Assembly (NCBI GenBank): GCA_900757265.1
Contig: CAAENW010000287.1
Span: 1-7,614 of the forward strand
Length of the DNA: 7,614 nucleotides
Reading direction: 5' to 3'
DNA from: an uncultured Collinsella sp.
GTDB lineage: Bacteria; Actinomycetota; Coriobacteriia; Coriobacteriales; Coriobacteriaceae
Below, in pieces: positions 1 to 5,859 of the stretch (within the stretch, counting starts at the first letter, position 1; each line of letters begins with the position of its first letter). The translations under genes were made by a program, and so were the position numbers. Under the pieces are notes generated by a model that saw only the letters and a program-made list of their open reading frames with translations, was not told where the DNA came from and did not search any database.

Positions 1-2
1 GC

Positions 3-740
3 ATGAAACCTATTGCACACATACATACCGACCTGCCGCAAAAGTTCGGCATCCCGCGCAACAGCTTTTTGGCGCCCCATCTTGAGGGACGCATCGTCTT
101 TGAGCCGGAATTTGCCTCCAGCGCGGCAGTTGAGGGTCTGGACTCCTTCTCTCACCTGTGGCTGCTCTGGCGCTTTGAAAACGGAACACCCGGCGGCGCG
201 GCCGAAGACATCGCCGCCGATGCCAAGACACAGGATAGGTCCGGCACCAACGCCAAGTGGTCGAAGACCGTGCGTCCGCCGCGCTTGGGTGGAGCCGAGC
301 GCGTGGGCGTATTTGCCACGCGCAGCCCGTTTCGACCTAATCCCATTGGGCTTACCTGCGTCAAACTCGATCATGCCGGACTTACCGACGATGGCCCCAT
401 CATCCATGTGCTAGGGGCCGATCTGCGTGACGGCACGCCCATCTACGACATTAAGCCCTACATTCCGTTTGCGGACTGCCACTCGGATGCGACCGGCGGC
501 TGGATTGAGGATGCGCCGTGGCAAGAGCTCGACGTTGACTTCCCGCAAGCGCTGCAGGAGATGGTCCCGCCCACGAAGCTCCCCGGGTTGGTCGAGGTCC
601 TTCGCCAAGATCCGCGCCGCGCGGGTAGCAAGCACGAGCCAAACCGCATTTACCACTTGGCTTACGCTGGGCTCGACATATCCTTTACGGTTGACGGATC
701 CAAGTTGACGGTAACCGCCGTCAACGACGCGCGGGACTAG
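3..740 (+). CDS. trmO: tRNA (N6-threonylcarbamoyladenosine(37)-N6)-methyltransferase TrmO (YaeB/TsaA family)
   Basis: TrmO uses S-adenosylmethionine to methylate N6 of t6A37 in ANN-decoding tRNAs, a cytosolic modification that tunes decoding. The 245-residue product is about the usual family length (E. coli protein about 235). The N-terminus (IAHIHTDLPQKFGIPR) matches the family opening 'IG-I-S-Y--KF--PRQ'. FSHLWLLWRF follows at about residues 49-58, the signature ATRSPFRPNPIGL lies at 105-117, and DGTPIYDIKPY lies at 143-153, so the single-sheet SAM-binding barrel is complete. A short C-terminal domain ends with YHLAYAGLDISFTV. The ATG at base 3 gives a family-like N-terminus, but the window begins 2 nt upstream, so the ribosome binding site cannot be seen and a slightly longer start is possible. 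The next gene begins 112 nt downstream on the same strand. No key motif is missing. Confidence 0.93.
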   Translation: MKPIAHIHTDLPQKFGIPRNSFLAPHLEGRIVFEPEFASSAAVEGLDSFSHLWLLWRFENGTPGGAAEDIAADAKTQDRSGTNAKWSKTVRPPRLGGAERVGVFATRSPFRPNPIGLTCVKLDHAGLTDDGPIIHVLGADLRDGTPIYDIKPYIPFADCHSDATGGWIEDAPWQELDVDFPQALQEMVPPTKLPGLVEVLRQDPRRAGSKHEPNRIYHLAYAGLDISFTVDGSKLTVTAVNDARD

Positions 741-841
741 CCAGCCATTCGATGGCGCTCGCCAAATTCAACGCCAAACCCCGTGCCAAAATCGCCCACG
801 CTGGTGGACAATAACGCCTATCAAAACAATCCGCTTTGCAC

Positions 842-846
842 GGGAG
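842..846 (+). promoter_or_regulatory. Ribosome binding site of the PatB-like C-S lyase
   Basis: GGGAG lies 6 nt before the ATG at 853 and supports that start. I could not find a convincing -35/-10 pair in the 741-852 gap. TGGACA at 805-810 resembles a -35 box but has no good -10 at the right distance. There is also no T-tailed hairpin after trmO, so read-through from trmO remains possible. Confidence 0.65.
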
Positions 847-852
847 CTCAGC

Positions 853-2067
853 ATGAAATACGACTTTACTTCGCTTATCGACCGCCACGGCATGGACGCC
901 ATCGCCGTTGACTCCTGGGGCGAGATCCCTGGCATGGCTCCGAACGCGCCCGACGAGGGCTTCGACCGCATCCCCATGTGGGTGGCGGACATGAATTTTG
1001 CCACGGTGCCCACGGTCCAGGAGCACATCATTCAGCGCGCCCAGCATCCCATGTTTGGCTATTTCGATCCGCGCGACGAGTACTTCGACCGCATCATCGA
1101 ATGGCAGAGCCGACGTAATGGCGTCGAGGGTCTGCTCCCGGAGCATATCGGCTACGAAAACGGCGTGCTGGGCGGTGTCGTGTCGACCCTGCGGGCGTAT
1201 GTCCAGCCGGGCGATGCGGTGCTGGTCCACAGCCCTACCTACATCGGCTTTACCAAGTCCATCGAAGCCGCGGGCTATCGCATTGTCCACAGCCCGCTTA
1301 AGCTCGACGACCAGGGCGTGTGGCGCATGGACTTTGAGGACATGGAACGCAAGCTCACCCAAAACCACATCCACGCCGCGGTGTTCTGCTCGCCGCACAA
1401 TCCTTGTGGCCGCGTATGGGAGCGCGACGAGATCGAGCGCGCCATGGACATCTATCGCCGGCACGATTGCGTGGTGATTTCGGACGAGATTTGGTCCGAC
1501 ATCATCTTGCCCGGTCACAAGCATATCCCGACGCAGTCGGTGAGCGAGGATGCCCGCATGCGCACGGTCGCCCTCTATGCGCCCAGCAAGACGTTTAACC
1601 TGGCGGGCCTGGTCGGCAGCTACCACATCATCTATAACGAGACGCTGCGCGACCGCGTGTGCGCCGTGTCCAATAAGACCCACTACAACGAGATGAATGT
1701 CCTTTCGATGCATGCGCTTATCGGCGCCTACCAGCCGCAGGGCTACGAGTGGCTCGATGAGCTCAACGAGGTTATCGAGGGCAACATTGACTACTTCTGC
1801 GATTACGTGGACGAGCATTTTGAGGGCGTGTCCTATTCGCGCCCGCAGGGCACCTATATGGTGTTCCTGGACTGCACGGAGTGGTGCTGCGTGCATGGGC
1901 ACGATATTCAGTGGCTGCTCGACGAGGGGGCGCGTGTGGGCGTGGGCTATCAGGACGGCCGTCCATTCCATGGACCTTGCCACATTCGCGTGAATCTGGC
2001 GCTGCCGCTTTCGCGTGTAAGGGAGGCGTGCGACCGCTTGGACCGCTACGTTTTTAATGCACGGTAA
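853..2067 (+). CDS. PatB/MalY-type PLP-dependent C-S lyase (class I/II aminotransferase fold)
   Basis: This is a fold-type I PLP enzyme of the MalY/PatB group. Members cleave C-S bonds of cystathionine, cysteine or S-substituted cysteines by beta-elimination, giving pyruvate, ammonia and a thiol or H2S. The 404-residue length is normal (MalY about 390). Family features are present in order: the N-terminal IPMWVADMNF, SPTYIGF, PHNPCGRVW with Asn183, SDEIWSD with Asp211 (expected to contact the pyridine nitrogen), APSKTFNLAG with Lys246 (the PLP Schiff-base lysine), and the C-terminal CHIRVNLALP with Arg379 (substrate carboxylate). The PHNPCGRVW and DEIWSD wording is the PatB/MalY form rather than that of an ordinary aspartate aminotransferase. 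The protein should be cytosolic, as no signal peptide is seen. The true substrate, or a regulatory role like that of E. coli MalY, cannot be told from sequence. A sulfur-compound lyase is most likely. Confidence 0.9.
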   Translation: MKYDFTSLIDRHGMDAIAVDSWGEIPGMAPNAPDEGFDRIPMWVADMNFATVPTVQEHIIQRAQHPMFGYFDPRDEYFDRIIEWQSRRNGVEGLLPEHIGYENGVLGGVVSTLRAYVQPGDAVLVHSPTYIGFTKSIEAAGYRIVHSPLKLDDQGVWRMDFEDMERKLTQNHIHAAVFCSPHNPCGRVWERDEIERAMDIYRRHDCVVISDEIWSDIILPGHKHIPTQSVSEDARMRTVALYAPSKTFNLAGLVGSYHIIYNETLRDRVCAVSNKTHYNEMNVLSMHALIGAYQPQGYEWLDELNEVIEGNIDYFCDYVDEHFEGVSYSRPQGTYMVFLDCTEWCCVHGHDIQWLLDEGARVGVGYQDGRPFHGPCHIRVNLALPLSRVREACDRLDRYVFNAR

Positions 2068-2078
2068 GTGAGTGCTGC

Positions 2079-2118
2079 ATGCGGGGCTGTCTGCCAGATT
2101 GGCTGGAAGGCCCCGTAT
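2079..2118 (+). terminator. Two-tiered hairpin after the C-S lyase gene, possible terminator without a T-tract
   Basis: ATGCGGGGC (2079-2087) pairs with GCCCCGTAT (2110-2118), with one G-T wobble. Inside the loop, GCCA (2093-2096) pairs with TGGC (2100-2103) around GAT. The structure begins 12 nt after the lyase stop codon, where a terminator is expected. The 3' side runs into GGTAAAGCAT rather than a T-run, so intrinsic termination would be weak. It could instead be an mRNA 3'-end stabiliser or an element in the leader region of the next unit. Confidence 0.4.
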
Positions 2119-2160
2119 GGTAAAGCATCTGTAACCATTGAGCGCAAGCGCGGTTTTGTC

Positions 2161-2169
2161 TGCTAATAT
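2161..2169 (+). promoter_or_regulatory. Candidate extended -10 promoter for the binding-protein/kinase pair
   Basis: TGCTAATAT contains an extended -10 (TGn followed by TAATAT, one mismatch to TATAAT). It would start transcription near 2176, leaving a leader of roughly 34 nt before the ATG at 2210. A TTGAGC at 2138-2143 could act as a -35, but its 20-nt spacing is longer than ideal, which an extended -10 can tolerate. The promoter lies within the reading frame that would result from a TTG start at 2138, which argues against that start. Confidence 0.4.
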
Positions 2170-2201
2170 CTTTGCTCTTGAGTCTGTAAACAGGATCGTC
2201 T

Positions 2202-2205
2202 GGAG
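2202..2205 (+). promoter_or_regulatory. Ribosome binding site that fixes the lipoprotein start at 2210
   Basis: GGAG sits 4 nt before the ATG at 2210. The spacing is tight but usable, and this ATG places a textbook lipoprotein signal peptide at the N-terminus. The in-frame TTG at 2138 has no purine-rich site at a proper distance. Confidence 0.55.
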
Positions 2206-2209
2206 CTCG

Positions 2210-3079
2210 ATGAAAAGACCTCGTCGCTCGGCCGCCATATCGTTGTTTGTTGCGCTTGCAGTGGTGGGCGCCTTTGTCGTGGCGATAGCTGGCTGTTCCG
2301 GGTTGAATGATGGGGCCGCGGCGTCTGCATCAGAAGGCGCAGCCGCCTCGCAGGTCAAAGACGACAACCTTAAGACGCTCAACGTTGGCAGCGACCTCTA
2401 TCCACCGTTTGTGTATAGCAACGAGTACGGCGATATTGTTGGCCTGGATGTCGATATTTTGACCGAGGCTTTGGGCCGCATTGGCTACAAGCCAAAGTAC
2501 CAGCTGATCGACTGGGAAAAGAAGAAAGAGCTGCTGGCGAGCGGCGAGCTCGATTGCGTCATGGGCAGCTTTAGTATGACGGGCCGCGAAGGCGAGTATC
2601 GCTGGGCGGGGCCGTACCTTGCGAGCCGACAGGTGGTTGCTGTCGATCCCGAAAGCGATATCTACACGCTTGCCGATCTTGAGGGTAGGGTCGTGGCGGT
2701 CCAGTCCACCACCAAGCCCGAATCGATTCTGCTCAATCACACCAATGAAAACGTTCCGCAGATTAAGGAGCTCTACAGCTTTTCGGACCGCTCGTACCTG
2801 AACCCGGCGCTTGTCGAGGGCCTAGTCGACGCCATCGCCGCGCATGAGTCCTCGCTGCTCACCTACGAAAAAGACTATGGCGTGACGTATCGCATTTTGT
2901 CTGAGCCGCTGCTAGAGGTTGGTTTGGGCACCGCTTTCGATATCAACGACACACGCGGCATCGACGTTAAGCTCACCCATGCCTACCAAGAAATGCTTGC
3001 CGATGGCACCATGGAGCGCCTGGTGTCAAAGTATTTTGATGACCCTTCGCCCTTTTTGAATGTGGAGGGCCTGTCATGA
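2210..3079 (+). CDS. Substrate-binding lipoprotein (SBP_bac_3-like), coupled to the downstream hybrid kinase
   Basis: The product is a 289-residue solute-binding protein anchored outside the cytoplasmic membrane. Starting at ATG 2210 gives a basic n-region (MKRPRR), a hydrophobic core and the lipobox IAGC with lipidated Cys29. A small, polar linker rich in Ala and Ser follows (about 30-55), then the binding fold: LNVGSDLYPPFVY (about 57-69), GLDVDILTEALGRIGY, LDCVMGSFSMTGREGEYRW and a C-terminal lobe ending ADGTMERLVSKYF. Arg126 sits where amino-acid-binding members place the arginine that holds the ligand carboxylate. The Asp that usually binds the ligand amino group appears to be replaced in the region around His212/Glu213 (alignment by eye). 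No ABC permease or ATPase gene is adjacent. Instead, the stop codon overlaps the kinase start (ATGA, 3076-3079), so a dedicated co-sensor role is more likely than transport. The ligand is unknown. Confidence 0.82.
   Translation: MKRPRRSAAISLFVALAVVGAFVVAIAGCSGLNDGAAASASEGAAASQVKDDNLKTLNVGSDLYPPFVYSNEYGDIVGLDVDILTEALGRIGYKPKYQLIDWEKKKELLASGELDCVMGSFSMTGREGEYRWAGPYLASRQVVAVDPESDIYTLADLEGRVVAVQSTTKPESILLNHTNENVPQIKELYSFSDRSYLNPALVEGLVDAIAAHESSLLTYEKDYGVTYRILSEPLLEVGLGTAFDINDTRGIDVKLTHAYQEMLADGTMERLVSKYFDDPSPFLNVEGLS
3064..3069 (+). promoter_or_regulatory. Ribosome binding site inside the lipoprotein gene for the overlapping kinase
   Basis: GGAGGG lies 6 nt before the ATG at 3076, within the last codons of the lipoprotein gene. 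Together with the ATGA stop/start overlap, this indicates translational coupling of the binding protein and the kinase. Confidence 0.7.
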
Positions 3080-5268
3080 TTGATGCGTCCGACCACACCG
3101 CTCAGGAGCGGGGCGATCGTTCGGCACGGGAATGGCTCATCGTCGTCCTGTTGGGGATAGCGCTCTCGATTGTTGCCGGCGTGACGAGCTACGCCTACAC
3201 GACAGCTCAGGCCGAGCAGCGCTTTGCCGACGTTGTCGATTACGTGGCGACACAGAGCCTTTCCTACGATGCGTTCAACAGCGCCTATGCGACCAAAAAC
3301 CTGATTCGCGTTATGGAGATCGCCGGAGAGGCGGCGCGCGATATGGAGCGCGACGGCTCGGTGGATAACGCTACGTTGGAGCAATATGCTGACCAGTTTA
3401 ATGTGACAGCGCTGATCGTAACGGATGCATCGGGCAACTTGGTGTCCGAGTCCTCGAAGGATGACGTGGGCTACGAGTCGCTCGCCGCGAATCTCAAAGA
3501 GGCGCCTGTGCTGGAGGTGGCAGCCCATCCGCTTAAGTCCTATACCGCTCGCATTACGCTTGCGGACGATTCGGTCGCAGACATTGGCTGCGTGGCCCGG
3601 CGGGACGGTGAGGGCATCGTTGTCGCGGTGAGGCACCAGAGCGCCAAGGCGGTCGCGAGCAATACGCTCAAGTTGCAGAGCTTGCTCGATGGTTATGAGA
3701 CTATCGATAGCGGCAATATCGTGATCGAAAACGACGGTAAGGTCGTTGCGACCAACGCTGTCGAGCCCGCCGTGTCAGGCGTGTTCGATTTGCCTGCGAC
3801 GGATGCCATCGTTGTCAACGGCATTAAGGAGCGTTGCCTGGCTGGTAAGGTCAGATTGGTTAACGACAGCGGTGAGTGGTATCTGGGCACATTTGGTAAA
3901 GCGCGCGATTTTTACGTGTACACCTATGCTCCCGCGCAGCGTTACTTTGAGGCTGTTGCCGCTGTTGTTGCCAGTGTGTTGGCACTCTACGGCGGTGTTA
4001 TAGCCACTGTTGTGTTGGTGCGCCGCCGCGCCGAGAGCCAACGCTTTGCCGACCTGTTGCTGCAGGAGCGCGACTATGGCGACAAGCTGGCAAAAGCGGC
4101 GCGCGAAGCTTCGTCTGCCAACTCTGCAAAGACGGAGTTCCTGCGTCGCATGAGTCACGACCTGCGCACGCCCATCAACGGCATTCGCGGTATGGTCGAG
4201 GTGGGCAATGCCAACGCGGACGACTTGCAAAAGCAGACTGAGTGCCGCTCAAAGATCTGGACGGCGTCGGGACTGCTGCTCGACCTTGCGAACGAGGCAC
4301 TCGATATGAGCCGCTTGGAGAGCGGGCAGGTCGACCTGAATCTCGTGCCTACAGATATGGTGGCCCTCAACCGTGAGGTGTGCGATATCCTGGAGCGCCA
4401 GGCCGAGGAGCGCCTGGTGACAATTATCTGCGACCAACGGACTCTTGATCATCCCTATGCCCGGGTGAGCGTGACGCACCTCAAGCGCCTGTTGCTCAAT
4501 ATTGCCGGTAATGCCGTCAAGTACAACCGCCAGGGCGGCTATGTTCGCCTGACATGCCGCGAGGTGGAGCCGGTGGACGGTGTCCCCGTCTATGAATACA
4601 CGATCGCCGATAACGGCATTGGCATGAGCGAGGAGTTTCAACAGCACCTCTACGAGCCGTTCAGCCGCGAGGAACAACAGGTGGAAGGCGCTTCATCGGG
4701 AACTGGCCTGGGCGCGTCTATTGCCAAACAGTTGGTCGAGCTTATGGGCGGAACCATGAGCTTTACGAGCGCCTTGGGGCAGGGGACGACGTTTACCATT
4801 TGCCTGCCGTTTGAGAAGTGCAAGAGTTCCGAGATTCCCCAGGCAGTTCGCGTGGATGCAGGCGACAGCGACGTGCTCCAGGGCCTGCGCGTTTTGCTCG
4901 TAGAGGATAACGACCTGAATGCCGAGATCGCACAGTTTACGCTCGACCGCGCCGGTGCCGTCGTGACACATGTCAAAGATGGCGAGTCTGCCGTCGAGAC
5001 GTTTGCCGCGAGTGCGCTGCACGAGTACGACGTGGTATTGATGGACATCATGATGCCCGGCATCGATGGCCTTGAGGCCACGCGTCAGATTCGAGCGCTC
5101 GATCGCGAGGACGCCGCGACCACGCCGATTATCGCCGTGAGCGCCAATGCCTTTGCCGACGACCGTAGGCTTTCGCGCGAGGCGGGCATGAACGCGCATC
5201 TGAGCAAACCCGTGAGTTCTCAGGATCTCGTTGAGGCGCTTGCGCACATAGCTGCCGACGCTTCATAA
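3076..5268 (+). CDS. Hybrid sensor histidine kinase with extracytoplasmic Cache-like domain and C-terminal receiver
   Basis: The 730-residue membrane kinase has TM1 at about 20-42, an extracytoplasmic region at about 43-290, TM2 at about 293-315, and then a basic RRR and a roughly 40-residue helical linker with no clear HAMP. HisKA carries MSHDLRTP with phospho-acceptor His361. The ATPase domain shows the N-box (Asn479), the G1 box DNGIGM (512-517) and the G2 box GTGLG (542-546). The receiver carries the acidic pair Glu610/Asp611, phospho-acceptor Asp657 in LMDIMMPG, Ser689 and Lys711. All catalytic residues are present. Two repeats of PAS/Cache style (ALIVTDASGNLVSES near 113-127 and NIVIENDGKVVATN near 215-228) suggest a double Cache sensor; this is judged by eye. 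Cys172 and Cys254 are both outside the membrane and could form a disulfide. There is no HPt or DNA-binding domain, so the phosphoryl group must pass to a partner elsewhere, or the receiver must feed back on the kinase. The gene overlaps the binding-lipoprotein gene by 4 nt. Confidence 0.9.
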   Translation: MIDASDHTAQERGDRSAREWLIVVLLGIALSIVAGVTSYAYTTAQAEQRFADVVDYVATQSLSYDAFNSAYATKNLIRVMEIAGEAARDMERDGSVDNATLEQYADQFNVTALIVTDASGNLVSESSKDDVGYESLAANLKEAPVLEVAAHPLKSYTARITLADDSVADIGCVARRDGEGIVVAVRHQSAKAVASNTLKLQSLLDGYETIDSGNIVIENDGKVVATNAVEPAVSGVFDLPATDAIVVNGIKERCLAGKVRLVNDSGEWYLGTFGKARDFYVYTYAPAQRYFEAVAAVVASVLALYGGVIATVVLVRRRAESQRFADLLLQERDYGDKLAKAAREASSANSAKTEFLRRMSHDLRTPINGIRGMVEVGNANADDLQKQTECRSKIWTASGLLLDLANEALDMSRLESGQVDLNLVPTDMVALNREVCDILERQAEERLVTIICDQRTLDHPYARVSVTHLKRLLLNIAGNAVKYNRQGGYVRLTCREVEPVDGVPVYEYTIADNGIGMSEEFQQHLYEPFSREEQQVEGASSGTGLGASIAKQLVELMGGTMSFTSALGQGTTFTICLPFEKCKSSEIPQAVRVDAGDSDVLQGLRVLLVEDNDLNAEIAQFTLDRAGAVVTHVKDGESAVETFAASALHEYDVVLMDIMMPGIDGLEATRQIRALDREDAATTPIIAVSANAFADDRRLSREAGMNAHLSKPVSSQDLVEALAHIAADAS

Positions 5269-5276
5269 ACAAATAA

Positions 5277-5304
5277 CTCGGTTCCAATACTGGTTGGAAC
5301 CGAG
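5277..5304. terminator. Strong bidirectional terminator between convergent genes
   Basis: CTCGGTTCCAA (5277-5287) and TTGGAACCGAG (5294-5304) are a perfect 11-bp inverted repeat around the 6-nt loop TACTGG. On the plus strand, CCATTTTGCTATTT follows, giving a T-rich tail. On the minus strand, the AAACAAATAA before the stem becomes TTATTTGTTT after it. The hairpin starts 8 nt after the kinase stop and lies 33 nt past the stop of the convergent flavoprotein gene, so it can end both transcripts. Confidence 0.88.
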
Positions 5305-5337
5305 CCATTTTGCTATTTGCAGGACCTGTTTTTGGGC

Positions 5338-5817
5338 TTACTTTTCTTGAATCTGCTTGCCGCAAAGGTGCTCAATCGAAATCTCATAGAGTTGGACGCC
5401 CTTGATGTCTTTGGCGATTTCCTCTTTAACTTCTTCGGCAGAGGGGTAGTACTTAAGCGCGAGCTGGCGGACTTTGTCCTCGATAAACGCAGGTGTCTCA
5501 TCTACCAGACGGCAACGACCAAAGACCACGGTGCTCATAACATAGGGAGCCCAGTCATCGTCCTTGTACCACTCGTTGCCGTAAACGGTAAAGCAGACTT
5601 TATCATCACGCCTGAGTGAATCGACCTTGTGGCCAGCCTTGGCACCATGGAAATAAATCTTGTCGTGCTCGGCGTCAAAGAAGTAGTTGACGGGAATGGC
5701 ATACGGGTAGCCACCATCGCCGTTGACGGCAAAGACACCGCGCTTGCAGATAGCGAGCAACTCGCGCGCTTCCTCGTCAGTGATGGCGCGTTTCTTTCGA
5801 CGTAAGGGCCTAAACAT
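5338..5817 (-). CDS. Pyridoxamine 5'-phosphate oxidase-fold flavoprotein, Nim-like (COG3467-type)
   Basis: This 159-residue cytosolic protein has the split-barrel flavin-binding fold. Visible family blocks are GVFAVNGDGGYPYAIPVNYF (27-46), IYFHGAKAGHKVD (54-66), KVCFTVYG (73-80), TVVFGRCRLV (96-105) and the closing SIEHLCGK (147-154). These match the small Nim/PNPOx-like proteins that bind FMN or a related cofactor. Some relatives reduce nitroimidazoles, but most have no known substrate, so resistance should not be assumed. It is not a true PdxH, which is longer and has different substrate-binding motifs. The start at 5817 is preferred over an in-frame ATG at 5856 because the family N-terminus begins near MFRPLRRK and a good ribosome binding site precedes it. 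The gene follows the second hybrid kinase by 42 nt on the same strand with no terminator between, so co-transcription is likely. Confidence 0.85.
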   Translation of the reverse strand: MFRPLRRKKRAITDEEARELLAICKRGVFAVNGDGGYPYAIPVNYFFDAEHDKIYFHGAKAGHKVDSLRRDDKVCFTVYGNEWYKDDDWAPYVMSTVVFGRCRLVDETPAFIEDKVRQLALKYYPSAEEVKEEIAKDIKGVQLYEISIEHLCGKQIQEK

Positions 5818-5823
5818 CGTTGG

Positions 5824-5831
5824 CTTCCTTT
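5824..5831 (-). promoter_or_regulatory. Ribosome binding site that fixes the flavoprotein start at 5817
   Basis: Read on the minus strand, this is AAAGGAAG, 6 nt before the ATG at 5817-5815. The upstream in-frame ATG at 5856 lies almost at the stop codon of the preceding kinase and lacks a comparable site. Confidence 0.65.
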
Positions 5832-5859
5832 CTAACTGTGCATGGTGGGTGGGCACAAA

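Noticed and set aside
741..852. The gap between trmO and the C-S lyase, considered for a promoter or riboswitch
   Set aside because: TGGACA at 805-810 has no partner -10 at proper spacing, only a 3-bp GGC/GCC hairpin is seen at 754-763, and no conserved riboswitch core is recognisable in 112 nt.
2141..2150. Palindrome GCGCAAGCGC followed by GGTTTTGTCT, considered as a terminator
   Set aside because: The centre leaves at most a 3-bp stem with a 4-nt loop, which is too weak for an intrinsic terminator.
721..2382. A 553-codon open frame on the minus strand, antisense to the C-S lyase and reaching into the lipoprotein gene
   Set aside because: It lies opposite a fully recognisable enzyme. Its predicted protein is Ala/Val/His/Arg-rich with no family motif, and it runs through two intergenic gaps. 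High G/C at third codon positions produces such stop-free antisense frames.
853..3079. The idea that the C-S lyase and the binding lipoprotein form a cysteine/sulfur sensing operon
   Set aside because: A 142-nt gap with a hairpin and its own candidate promoter separates them, and nothing in the binding pocket points to a sulfur amino acid.
2983..3636. A 217-codon minus-strand frame opposite the lipoprotein/kinase junction
   Set aside because: It is the antisense shadow of two well-supported genes, shows no recognisable domain, and I found no reason to treat it as coding.
4693..5247. A 184-codon minus-strand frame opposite the receiver of kinase 1
   Set aside because: It is opposite an intact receiver domain with all catalytic residues, and the composition is typical of a shadow frame.
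5317..5619. A 100-codon plus-strand frame rich in hydrophobic residues opposite the flavoprotein gene
   Set aside because: It is the complement of the Nim-like gene, whose motifs are clear, and it sits directly behind a strong terminator with no promoter.
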